From assembly GCA_016110215.1 (NCBI GenBank), contig JADWQD010000012.1:744001-808000 (forward strand): a stretch of DNA of 64,000 bases, given 5' to 3'. Below the pieces are notes generated by a model that was not told the DNA's origin, ran no database searches, and was given only the letters and a program-made list of their open reading frames with translations. The position numbers and the translations under genes are program-made. The stretch is from Capronia americana. Taxonomy: Eukaryota > Ascomycota > Eurotiomycetes > Chaetothyriales > Herpotrichiellaceae. Shown in pieces: positions 32,518-42,590 of the stretch (position 1 is its first letter; the number at the start of each line of letters is the position of its first letter).

Positions 32518-32750
32518 ATGACGAAAATTGAACAAAAGAAGACATACTCGCTCGAGAACTTCGAGCCCACGCTTGAGGCCATCTATCCTCCACCCGAAGG
32601 GGTCATTGTGGTTGGAGGTCTTAGCGAAGAAAACGACAAGCGGAGAAGTTCGTCAAGATACTCGGTAGGACGCTTGAGCAGACTGGTCCGGAGGGCCTGG
32701 TCAACACGATTCGGGGGTTGTTGGGCATTGCGTTTGGTGTTGAATGGTGA
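32518..32750 (+). pseudogene. Frameshifted small ORF (possible gene relic)
   Basis: Frame 1 from the ATG at 32518 reads MTKIEQKKTYSLENFEPTLE and AIYPPPEGVIVVGGLSEEN. After about 32632 that frame becomes Ser/Arg-rich, while frame 3 reads KRQAEKFVKILGRTLEQ, TGPEGLVNTIRGLLGIAFGV and EW before TGA at 32748. The two pieces look like one small protein broken by a single frame change. No intron with usable splice sites is visible at the junction. I do not recognise the family. Confidence 0.35.
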
Positions 32751-32769
32751 GGGCGGACTGGCCGTGGCT

Positions 32770-32860
32770 GGAATCGACGCTGAGGTTGCCATTCAGGAAT
32801 GTTAACAGCACCGGCAGTTCGGAATTGACGCTGAGCTTGCCTATCAGGAATGTTTGCACC
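32770..32860. repeat. Tandem duplication, 51-bp period
   Basis: Copies starting at 32770 and 32821 share GGAAT.GACGCTGAG.TTGCC, then ATCAGGAATGTT; a third partial copy begins near 32872 (GAATCGAAGCT). It directly follows the frameshifted ORF. Confidence 0.75.
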
Positions 32861-33237
32861 CCCGACGTTTCTGAATCGAAGCTCTACGGCTTGAGCACAT
32901 CATACTACACTCATTTCGAAAAGGTCTTCCCAGAATGACATGTCAATGGTCATCGACGGTGCTTGGTGCGTGGGACATGAATCTGTCAGAGAAGTATGAA
33001 AGGTTCCTTAATCGCTGTCTGAAGGTACTACCTGAGGCCTAACGATATAGCCAGTTGACCCTTAGTATTTTGGGGCTGGGAATGCCCAACCTCCTTATTG
33101 ACAGAATCGTGATGCACTAAGGACCGTCTTACACGTATAACAGATCAGCCTGGCTCAATATTCTCGACTACCACTTAGGATACAGCTACTTCTGTCCTCT
33201 CTCACTTGGCCTGCGAGAGGCAGTGCGTCTCAGCGCA

Positions 33238-34450
33238 TCAACCACGGCGCGGAGCGAATGGCCCACCGTTCGCGACTAGATCCAGCGCCCGTTTGGTAGC
33301 CTCGTCCAAGTCCTCCTTCGGCAAGCCCAATATCTCGTTATGCAACCCTCGCTTCGACTCGTAGTCGCCGTCCCCGGGATAGAAGACCCGCGCATACAGC
33401 AACTTCATGAAGCCCACCCTGTCGCCCGCCCTCATCTGCTCCACCCCGGCCCGATACCGTTCCTTCACGTCCTCATACCCGATAGTCCACTGCTCCTCGC
33501 TGTCGCCCGTGACGCGCAGCACCGACTCGAACATGTCCCGCTGACTGACCAGAAACGACGACACATACATATGCTCGTTGCGGAACATAGACAGCGTGGG
33601 ACTCTTGTCCGCCGCGTCCTCCGGCAAGACCTTCAGACTCAACAGCGCGGCGGCCGCCCGGCCGCACTGTTCCCACGTCGAGGTATTGATCCGGGTGGTC
33701 CCGTCGCCGTAGAAGGTGACCTTCTTGCCCGCGAAGTCGAAGCCAAACGTCTCCGGCGCACCCGCAAGCGAGTACTCGTACCAGAAGCTGCACGCGAAGC
33801 CGATCCAGGAACTGACGCCCAGGCGTTCAATGCGCTGGCGGGCCCGCACCCGTCCGTCGCCCAGCAGGATGTCCTGCTGCAGGGCCTCGTTCGTGGGATC
33901 GCTGCTGTACTCGTTGGGGAGGATCCAAGGGACACGGGCGGCGGCGGCGGCGTCGATCAGTTTGTCCTGCGTGTCCGGCGGGGCGGTCACGGCCATGGTG
34001 ATGATCAGGACGTCCTGGCCCGTGAGGGCGTCGACCAGGGACTGTGGGTCGTCGTAGTTGACTTTCTTGACCGTGAGGCCTGCGGGCATGTTGGCGCTGG
34101 AGGCCGAGTCAGTGCGCGTGATGGCCGTGACCCGGTGGGTGCCCGTTCCGAGGAGCGCCTTGGCCATGTATTCGCCGACGCGGCCTCCTACATGCTCGTA
34201 GACGAGGATAGAGTTAGACGCAAAAACAACAACAGATGGATAATACAAGATTTCCCGGCGGGAAGTCCATTTTGAGGAACGCACGGACGTACCTGCCTGT
34301 GTATCGTCAGTCAGTACGGAGTAAGCGTTCATACGAAGATAGATGTTGGGAGGTGTTGGGTAATGGGTCATCACTTACACCCACGATGGCAATGTTTTCC
34401 ACGCGGTTCTTGAATCCCTCCGGCTGGTCTTTTGCGTATTGCTGGGCCAT
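33238..34450 (-). CDS. NmrA/isoflavone reductase-like NAD(P)-binding protein, with a 4-nt microexon
   Basis: An atypical short-chain dehydrogenase of the NmrA/CipA group (redox or regulatory, often in fungal secondary metabolism). Exon 1 is 34450-34379 (24 codons, MAQQYAKDQPEGFKNRVENI, then AIVG). A microexon GCAG lies at 34296-34293 and the last exon is 34187-33238. Introns are 82 nt (GTAAGT...ACACAG) and 105 nt (GTACGT...ATGTAG). This model gives IVGAGGRVGEYMAKALL, the classical Rossmann GxGGxxG, and a total of 1026 nt (341 residues) in frame. Skipping the microexon needs a poor GTGTAA donor and gives only VGGRVG. Other landmarks: VTAITRTDS, NYDDPQSLVDALTGQDVLI, WILPNEYSSDP, and FACSFWYEYSL. 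The Tyr/Lys catalytic pair of classical SDRs is not evident, as is usual for this group. Confidence 0.87.
34293..34296 (-). other. Predicted 4-nt microexon (GCAG)
   Basis: Flanked by ACACAG upstream and GTACGT downstream on the minus strand. It supplies an Ala codon and the first base of a Gly codon within the GAGGRVG nucleotide-binding loop. Confidence 0.7.
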
Positions 34451-34603
34451 AGTGGCGGTGGTGGTAAATAGTCAATTACTCAGAAGGCACTGTGCTCTGG
34501 CGTACTAAGTGTCTGTTGCACGCAATGTATTCTAGCAGTGAAGGCAGATGATGTCTTTATCCGAGTGACTGTTTCTGGGTTCTGGCTGCAGCTTGCACAC
34601 CGG

Positions 34604-34629
34604 GGGACGAGTATATATACATACGTCCC
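34604..34629. promoter_or_regulatory. Palindromic TATA element upstream of the NmrA-like gene
   Basis: A perfect 10-nt palindrome GTATATATAC (34611-34620) sits within a wider inverted repeat with arms GGGACG (34604-34609) and CGTCCC (34624-34629). It lies about 155-180 nt upstream of the NmrA-like start (minus strand). A TATA box or regulator site is inferred. Confidence 0.35.
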
Positions 34630-35238
34630 AGTTACTGAATTCTCTCCCAGCCGTAACTATTACAACAGGCAGCCGGGTTGGGTTGGCTCCCGTCCTCGGC
34701 CATTGCATCTATATCCGACGGCCATTACTGGAATGGGAACGACGAATGGGGAACCTGCAGCAGGCGTCTCAGACCTTCTCAGAGCTTCGGGTCCGGAGAT
34801 TCACAAAGCATCGACGAGAAAGGCAATGGAGTTTGGAAGGGACGATCATCATCATGTCACGGAACAGGCAAGGCGCGGGCCCGGGGATACGAGTTGCGGT
34901 CTAGCGCAGATCTGGACTCGGGAATCTCGGAGTCTGAGAAGCCGATTCATTGCTGCTTTTGGTGCACTGATCACGTGCTGGGCCAAGGCGTTTCACGCCT
35001 TCACCTTCACCTTCACACCGTCGACTCCTTGACACTATTTCTACGGCGTACCTCGTACACAACTCCATGTGAACGGAGGAAAGGCATTGCATTATATGAC
35101 GGAACGATTGTGCCCAGCTGTGTACAGTTCTTGCCACCTCCCTTCGGCGACACCGTGACAGTTTACCTCTACAAATGATTGCTGCTTCACCTTCCCGCCA
35201 TCCACTCCTCACCGTTTCTACACATGCCCTCTCCTTCA
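34630..35238. other. Intergenic
   Basis: About 600 nt between the NmrA-like promoter and the 3' end of the next minus-strand gene. Nothing recognisable. Confidence 0.5.
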
Positions 35239-36284
35239 CTAGATCACCACCCGCACGTTCGCATTGACTTGCTGCTGGACAACGATGCTGTTCCCACTTA
35301 ATTCCGCCATGCCGTGCGACACCAATGTCTGGGACATCATCTTAGCTCGACGCGTGTGGACCGTTGCAGCCGTCAACAGGCTTGCCACTATCAAGTCGAG
35401 CTTGACGTGCCCGGCTGGAACAACGCACACCAGTTGCGGGGAAGGCACGTTGAAGTCGATCATGGCAAGAACGTCATTGCTCTCGTTGCGCATTGCGGAT
35501 CTGTCTTTGACCTGTCTATTTGGTTAGCAAGTTGGGTCCCATCATGCCCTCCAAATCTTCTTCTTACCACCAGGTGTCCGCTTCGAGGAACATCGTCAAG
35601 AGATGTCCAGCCCTCACAGCAGATTTCAAGCTCTGTCAATACTTTATTCCTCCACATCGTATAGCTTCCGGTCCGGCTATCCCACCACAGCTCATAGCTG
35701 TCGGCCGGACTATTGGTGTCTGGTCGGTGTCGTTCAAGCCGGAGTCGAGATATCATCATCTGTCCCTGCGCAAGTAACTTCAAGCGGGGCGTGATGTCCG
35801 ATACCACCACTGTTTGCCATACATCCGTGCCTGGCCACCGGCGCGTGATGGTCAACTTGTTATATTCGTCAACACTGGTGGAACCCAGGGACGCTCTCAG
35901 CGCATAGAACGGCCGGCTGGAGTTTGCGCCTAGCGCCAGTCGCTCTTCGATTGGGAAGAGGTGCGTTTGCGTCGTTCTGAACAGGTGAAGAACAAGCCTT
36001 GAAGAAGAGGCTCTGGTCTGCGGATTTGTTCCCGCTGCTATCGCCGCGAAGTACTCGAGATCGCGTTCTGACGTGGGAGCCACTTGTTTTGTTGGGATCC
36101 CAGGTTCTTCAGTGGTGGCTTCGTCGTAGGTCGGTGGTGCATCGCTGTCATTGCTCTGGTCTGCTGGGATCACTACAGCTGCTTGGTTCGTTGTCTTCGG
36201 GCGAGGGGCAACGAATTGCGTTGCAGAGCTTGCCAGCTGCACTGGCGCCGGCCTTTTCGATCTAGACGATGTGCCGATGGGCAT
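35239..36284 (-). CDS. Fungal hypothetical protein with PPxY motif (two exons)
   Basis: Exon 1 is 36284-35568 and exon 2 is 35511-35239, joined across a 56-nt intron with donor GTAAGA, a good branch site TGCTAAC and acceptor GACAG, giving 329 residues. I do not recognise the family. The N-terminal ~80 residues are Pro/Ser/Thr-rich and include APPTYDEAT, a PPxY motif of the kind bound by WW-domain ubiquitin ligases. The rest looks like a compact beta-rich domain (LVLHLFRTTQTHLFPIEERL; PFYALRASLGSTSVDEYNKL; SYELWWDSRTGSYTMWRNKV) and continues across the intron to LVVKDRSAMRNESNDVLAMI. The C-terminal ~50 residues are hydrophobic and may form a membrane helix (KLDLIVASLLTAATV). Confidence 0.75.
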
Positions 36285-36395
36285 GTTGAAGTTTTGCTGA
36301 CTTGGGCAGATTCTTACTTAGCAGAGACAATGATGCACAACAAGTGTGGCAGACCGTCAGCTCTTTCCCCTCGGCCATGAGAGGCAAGCTCGCTG

Positions 36396-36764
36396 TCAGG
36401 ATCCTTGCACACACCGATGTTCTGGACGGCGAAGGCTGCTCAGCCTTGTCGGGTCAGGGGGTACACAATGCCCATCGACAATCTCCACCTTCGTTCCCTG
36501 TCTTGGCATTCCACCCCCTGTGGCGTTGAATAGTATGGCGACCTTGGCTCGCCCCGTTTCGTCGGCTGAAGTTGATTTAGATGCTTCTATCGAATCGCGA
36601 ACTCGAACTGACCGGCATTCTATCTTTACCATCCCTAATCGTCTACCAAAAGTCCGTTCAGGGGGTGTTGCTTGAAGATCCCATTGGACGTGGAACAATA
36701 TCTCAACATTCTCCGTTAGAGCCAACACTCCGAAGCCCACGATGAAAGCTACTAGAAACGCCAT
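36396..36764 (-). CDS. Uncertain small ORF with N-terminal hydrophobic segment
   Basis: 122 codons starting MAFLVAFIVGFGVLALTENV, which could be a signal or membrane helix, followed by a polar segment with two Cys (MVKIECRSVRV and VDGHCVPPDP). It lies in the 690-nt gap between two divergent genes. It has no recognisable domain and may be chance or an upstream exon of the gene ending at 35239. Confidence 0.25.
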   Translation of the reverse strand: MAFLVAFIVGFGVLALTENVEILFHVQWDLQATPPERTFGRRLGMVKIECRSVRVRDSIEASKSTSADETGRAKVAILFNATGGGMPRQGTKVEIVDGHCVPPDPTRLSSLRRPEHRCVQGS

Positions 36765-36970
36765 CTCGTATTCCAGGCAAGCTCATTATTATCAGCCTCA
36801 CCGGTTACGAAAATGGCAACAGTGGCTTCCCGCGCGTAAGTGCCAAGGTATAGCAATCACTCCAGCAGAGGGGTAGGGACGGATCGAGAGAATATGTGAG
36901 GGCCTTGCCTGTGTTTTGAGACCGGCCCTTTTTCTGAACAGACTGGACCTCATCTACCAAACGATAGACA

Positions 36971-39900
36971 ATGCAGTCGCGCGAGAAAATTCTCGTGGAA
37001 GCCAGCGGCAACCCTGGTAACCATGGTTTCCAATACTATGGCCAGCGTGACGGTGTCGGTGAGTTATATGTCTTCTTGTGTCATCACAGCTGCTGACTGC
37101 GATAGCTCCCGCTGGAAGACCCGGCGCCAATGGGCGGTCTTCATGCGTTGCCACAAATGGAGAGGATGGAAAAGATATCCACGTCCAACTCAAGGTCTCT
37201 GAGAAGCCCGGTACCGTCCTCATCACGGGCATGAACAACTGGAAAGGTACAAGATGGGAGGTCAACAACGAGCAGATGCTTCTTCTGAACTGCAAAGGTG
37301 GAGATGGAGGCAATGGTGGAAGAGGAGAGGACGGTCAACATGGCGGCGAAGGGGCAAAAGGCCGAAACGCTACAAAGTACAGAGATGCAGAGGTGCGTTC
37401 TTCTCTGGCGTACGTCGTGGTCATTGCTGAATACAACAGGATGGACAACCTGGAGCCAGAGGCGGAGAGTAAGTTGAGGTTCGCAGCGGTCGTGGTTTGG
37501 TGCTGACAGGGGCTAGTGGCGGATATGGCACTGACGGTGCGAACGGTGGCAAAGCTGGAAATGTCTTTATTCAACTTGCCGAGGACGACATGGACCTCCT
37601 GCTACCGGTTTACTGGGACATCCGAGGAGGCAAAGGTGGTGGCAGTGGCACGCACGGCGACCCCGGTGATGGTGGAATTGGAGGGCAAGGTGGTGACGGC
37701 ATTACCTGGTAAGACCACGCGCAACGAAAAAAACATGGTTGCTCCCAGAAACTCACTTGTCATTAGGGAAGAGAGATACGGGAACACAGTCCATCAAAAG
37801 AGTAGACCCAGAGGAGCAGTAGGCCCGCAAGGACCACCTGGAAATCGCCCTGCATCGTATCTTAGTGGAGGTCTATCCGGCGCGAACGGGTCAAGCCAGG
37901 TCACGGTTATGCGTATGGACGGGACATCTGCAACATACCCATCAGGTTATGTACTAAAAGTTGTGTCTTTCGACATCTGCGACGAGAACGAGGATGGAAT
38001 CAATGAGCCTGGTGAGCATTTGCTCGTGTCGAACATCAAGGTCCAAAACACCGGTGGCATGCCCAGCCCAAAGACGGCGGATATCGATGTCCTTATCCAT
38101 GGCACCCACTGGCTTGACCCCATCGTGTCGGAGCCGGTCCGCGTCCCAAAGGACATCAAACCCGGTCAGACCGTTCTCGTCCCAGGGACACTCAAAGCCT
38201 TCATCTGTCACGAGCGATCGACGAGGGGGCCGGGTCAACTACTCCACGCCACCGACGAAATCCAACTGATTGCGACTGCCACCAGACTTGGGAGGACTCT
38301 ACCCGACTTTTCTGGGAAGACTGGGATCGTCATCAGATACCCACTGGAGCTCGATGCTCCGAAGTATCTGGATTGTGTGGAAAAGGGGGATGAGGTGGTG
38401 TTCTCCTGGTCGGTAAGTCACACGCTGCTATCCTGCAAGTTGTCCGGCTGACGGTGGAAGCTCCGCAACGTCTCGACCAAACCGTACGGTATTCAAAGTG
38501 CCCTGGCAAGAGATGCTGGCACCATTCTATGTGACCCGGGGCACATCTTTGATTTTGAGAATGCTAGCGAGGAGGCGGCGCACAAAACAATTGACCTGCT
38601 CGAGGAGCTAGACCCAGGTTGCGAAGTACCCATCTCGCAGACTTTCAAAGTGTCGCAACGGGCGCTCGAATACGATGAGGCACACCTTAAGCTCGAGTTG
38701 ATGCTGTCGGACCCGAACGCGGCCAGCAACAGGGGCGGCGCCCTTTCAGCAGATCATCCGGAACATCCTCATCTTCGTCCCGTGGTTTGGTATGGAATGA
38801 GAATGCAGATTGCCGGGACATACTCCTACAACCCTCACGCTTCATTCTTGCTGGTTGTCAACGCCTACACGGTCAACAACGTCATCCACCAAGCCATGAG
38901 ATTTATCCGCAACGAGCTGGGACTGGCGTACGACATATTCAACATCTCCGTTAGCGGCAACTTAGTCAGTCCTGTCACCGGCCGCCATATCCTCGAGGAC
39001 TACCAAGGCAAAAGCATTATACTGTTCACCAATGCATTCCCGTACTTCAGCAGAGGGCAGCGGACCATTTTCGACTTTTTGGACCCGACGGTGGTGGGCG
39101 TGCTTGCCCAAACCGGAACAAGCATTTCGTTATTTGGCCCCAGTCAAAGCTCGGAGACGGCGATCAAGTGGTCTTCGATGCTTAGTTTTCTTCGTGTCCG
39201 CCCCGGTGAGACTGAGGACGATTGCTCCGTCTGAACGAACAATCTCAATGGGCTTCGGAAGTCCGTGTATGAGCGTGGCCACCACCCCTTCGACAAACAT
39301 CTGGCCAAACATGGCTTTGCCTCTCAGAAGACATTGTTCTCTGGTGGCGAGAGAAAACTCGACGCAGACGCTAAAGAAGCGGCCCAGAAGATGACCAAGA
39401 CATTCCCCCTGCGGCGATTCACCATCCATGGAAATCCTGAGGTCAAGGACTCTGCGAGCAGCCCGGGCTTCGTTGAGATCTACGAGGGGCTTCCCATGGC
39501 GGCCAAGATCCGATACTCGCTACAAGACTTCGATGCCAACAGTCCTGACATTCCAGATTTCAACAAATACGTCACCATTGCTTCACTGCCATTTGCCATG
39601 CGGGTGGAGATGCTGTGGAATATTGTGAAGTCAGGAGGAACAGTCAGTGGTGTCAATACAGTCGACTTGTACCACGTTAAGTCGACGGAGGTTCTCAAGA
39701 CGGCCGTCGGCGTGACGGAGCAGCGCCTGATTAGTGACAAGGTAAGGACTTTCATCTGCGAAACTGCCTCATGCTGACCACCGCTGCAGCTCTGTCGCGC
39801 AATCACTCTCTCGATCGAACACGATCTCGTTCACGAGTTCTCGCTTTTCAACTCCAAAGTTCCCTGGCCGGACGTCCTACCGGGTCCCGACTCGATCAGA

Positions 39901-40458
39901 CAACTTCCTCTTCTGACGCAGTTTTTCACCGTCAGCGGTGTCCAGAATGCTCAGCTTTCGTCCACAGAAGGTACGAATGCATTGGCACAGCTCCTGGCAA
40001 CGCTGTCGGCATCACTCGCACCGACCAGCTTCGGACAGCTTGTCACCCAAACAATCCTCTTCGGTGCTGGGTCGAGGAAAGCAAAACTCCGACCTCAACT
40101 CAACACCCAGATTACGCAGATCCTGGACACTAGCTTTACCCCAGATGCGGCGACTCAACTCCGACAGAACATTGATGCTCAAGAGAAGGTCGTGAAAGCC
40201 TCGTTGAAGGCGGCTGGTTCGACTAGAAAGGGTTTACACGATATCATGCAGAAACGGATAGGAGAATTTGTGGAAGACGGATCAAGTACAGCATACTTTG
40301 ATCTGCCACAACATAATCCTGTCTCGGGTACTGCTGAGGTTTTTCCAAGGGGGCAACCGGCACAGAAGATCGCTCAATGGGAAAGGTACGTCAAAAAAAT
40401 TAACGAGGATTGGGCGTTTGCAGAGGAGATGAGGAGGGAGATGGTTACGAGTGGTTAA
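36971..40458 (+). CDS. Large protein with collagen-like Gly repeats (seven exons), one in-frame TGA
   Basis: Exons 36971-37058, 37106-37392, 37440-37468 (29 nt), 37517-37708, 37767-38412, 38461-39741 and 39790-40458; introns are 47-58 nt with good GT/AG sites, and all phases fit (3192 nt, 1064 codons). The N-terminus contains Gly-rich collagen-like stretches: APAGRPGANGRSS, CKGGDGGNGGRGEDGQHGGEG, RGGDGGYGTDGANGGKAG, RGGKGGGSGTHGDPGDGGIG and AVGPQGPPGNRPAS. Between them and after are non-repetitive domains (VLKVVSFDICDENEDGINEP, then LIHGTHWLDPIVSEPVRVP). I do not know the function; it resembles large fungal proteins annotated only as domains of unknown function. A single TGA at 39232-39234 breaks exon 6 between FLRVRPGETEDDCSV and TNNLNGLRKSVYERGHHPFD, with the same frame continuing for 500 nt and into exon 7. 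Could be a nonsense allele, readthrough or sequence error. Confidence 0.75.
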
Positions 40459-42088
40459 TTTTCTTTTACCGTCGTCTGGATTGCAGTCGATAGACTTGTA
40501 CATTACTATGACTTCGAGCAGGTGTTGTTACGTGGAATTTAATGATGGAAATGACCTTTACACCCTGACAGAAGCTCGAGGACCCAAATGGGCGCACTGT
40601 GTGTACCGCGGATGTGCAAGTGTACCTGTTAATCTTGCCTGTACCTCGTGAGACTCCGAAATAGCGCACCTGCAGAACTCGTCCGCATCTAGCCTCCCAT
40701 GCCTCCCTCGTATACCGCATACCCCTGCATCAAGCCCATCCCTCGGCTACACAGAAAGTACCAACGGTGTACGTTCTTCCGGTATCACATATCCCGCACT
40801 TCAGCCCGTCCAGCCAAACTAAGCCGGATGATTGATCCCCTCGCAATTCCAAGTAAGCACGTAAATCTCGTATCGCAAGATGAGAACAAGCCCTCGCCAA
40901 GGATAAGCTTCAATGGAACCAAGGCCGACCCCATGCCCGCGGCGCCGATAGGGGAGGCGAATACGAGGATGCATGGATGGATCTTGGCGTGTGACCAAAC
41001 CCCCCCTTTTTCTCGCCCTCAGCCTCACGGTTCATCTCGCGAGGACATTCGCCTTTGATCCCGACTTCGAATCCAGCCCGACGCCTTGCTGTCTGCGAGA
41101 AAGCGGACAGGGTGTAAGGGCGCAAGGGCTGCAAATAGGGACTCGGAGCGGGACTCGCTTTTCTCTTCTTTTCCTTTCTTTTGGCGCAGGTTCTAATTTC
41201 ACGCACGGGTATCCTATCCTATCGAGGCCCTGTCGATTTGTCCTAATGGGTTTCGGCTACTAGTAACTACTGTAACTGCCCTGGGCCCGGGCCCCTATCG
41301 CGCGCAGTAAGGCTGAAGAATGTCGCAGTGGTGGCTTACAGGGTACAGAGGAGCGAGTACGGAGGACAGAAATTGAGTAAATGTGGATAAGGAATACGGG
41401 GGGAATGCCCCTTTGAAATGTACATGTATATGGAGCGGTGGGGGAGTGAGAAGGTAAGACTACCTAGGTATGCATGCTCGTCCGCCTGTTTCGACCTGGC
41501 GATTTGGACTTAATACTCGGCACTGCTCATCTCAGTGCAGCGCATTGCGCTATATTACACGAAGCACACAGCCCACAGCACTCACTTACTCACACACTCA
41601 CTCGCTCACTCGCTCTCCCCTGGTTTCTATCCTTGACTTTGTTCTCATTCTGCTGTATACTTTGGATCTTGCGCGGATCTGGATTCAGAGTCTTCTTCCT
41701 CACCTTGAACGAGACAGACACACACAGAGATAAAAAGAGAAAGAGAGAGAAAGAGAGAGAGAGTGTGTGTGTGTCTGGCTTGAATACATTGCTCGCTCGC
41801 TCGCTCACTCGCTCACTCACTCACTCACTCAACCGCGCCATCTAGCATCACCGCGCAAACCAAAAGATACTGGAACCAAAGCACACTGTTAATAAAAGCA
41901 CGCAACACCCACTCATTCCTGCCGACATCTGATATTCACTATTATCGAATCCTAAACGAACGCGAAGAAGACACAGGCTCCAGAACCGAACCCATCTCTT
42001 TATCATCGTGACAGGTTGCGATTCAAAGTCCATCCCACACCCCCCCAACAATTTAATTTTGGCATTCGAAATATTGTATACACACAAT
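40459..42088. other. Intergenic with long simple-repeat leader
   Basis: 1.6 kb with no recognisable gene. The second half contains purine/pyrimidine-biased simple repeats just upstream of the CYSTM-like gene, probably its promoter and 5' leader. Confidence 0.5.
41580..41832. repeat. Simple-sequence cluster: (ACTC/GCTC)n, GA-rich and (GT)n
   Basis: CTCACTCGCTCACTCGCTC-type tracts at 41580-41618 and 41790-41831 flank a GAGAGAAAGAGAGAGAGA and GTGTGTGTGTGT tract at 41711-41775. It lies 260-500 nt upstream of the start at 42089. Confidence 0.85.
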
Positions 42089-42382
42089 ATGTCCCAATAC
42101 GTCGACCCGTACGACACGCCCAAACCCATGGCCCCCCCGCCGGCGTACCCGGGCAGCAGCAGCAACAACGGCTACTCCCAGCCTGGCCCTAACGTCGTGG
42201 TCATGCAGGAGACGAACATCGACGTGACGGTCGTGCATCATGCGCAACAGACGAAGCCGCAGCCCACGATGCACGTCACGCAGGTGAACCAGAATAATTA
42301 CAATCGCGCGGGAGGGGACGATTGCGGGTTGGGATTCTGTTGTGGGTGTTGTACCGCGTTGTTGCTTTGTAGTGTTATGTGA
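42089..42382 (+). CDS. Small CYSTM-like cysteine-rich tail protein
   Basis: 97 residues starting MSQYVDPYDTPKPMAPPPAY, with a Pro/Asn/Gln-rich body and the C-terminal cysteine segment DDCGLGFCCGCCTALLLCSVM. This is the same layout as the protein at 28831, and both are followed by tandem repeats in the 3' region. The in-frame ATG at 42008 would add a 27-residue tail of low likelihood. Likely a membrane-tethered stress protein by family analogy. Confidence 0.8.
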   Translation: MSQYVDPYDTPKPMAPPPAYPGSSSNNGYSQPGPNVVVMQETNIDVTVVHHAQQTKPQPTMHVTQVNQNNYNRAGGDDCGLGFCCGCCTALLLCSVM

Positions 42383-42425
42383 TGGCATGGATGTTCACGT
42401 GGACGAGGTGGGCGTGAATACGGAT

Positions 42426-42512
42426 ATGGATATGGATATGCACATGGATATGGATATGCACATGGATATGGATATGCACATGGATATGGATATGCACATG
42501 GATATGGATGTG
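42426..42512. repeat. 18-bp minisatellite, four-plus copies
   Basis: Perfect units ATGGATATGGATATGCAC at 42426, 42444, 42462 and 42480, with a decaying partial unit after 42498 and GGACATGGAC-like derivatives to about 42590. It begins 43 nt after the CYSTM-like stop. No frame is interrupted on either strand because the unit length is a multiple of three. Confidence 0.95.
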
Positions 42513-42590
42513 GAGACCGACACCGATACGGACATGATATGGGTATGGAAATGGACATGGACCTGGACATGAACATGGACATTGACATGT

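Noticed and set aside
33340..34275. 311-codon plus-strand ORF opposite the NmrA-like gene
   Set aside because: It is the antisense shadow of a well-supported gene, rich in Arg/Gly/Val as expected for such shadows.
42342..42572. ORF encoding Met/Asp/His repeats over the minisatellite
   Set aside because: It is open because the 18-bp unit is a multiple of three; it overlaps the end of the CYSTM-like gene in another frame.
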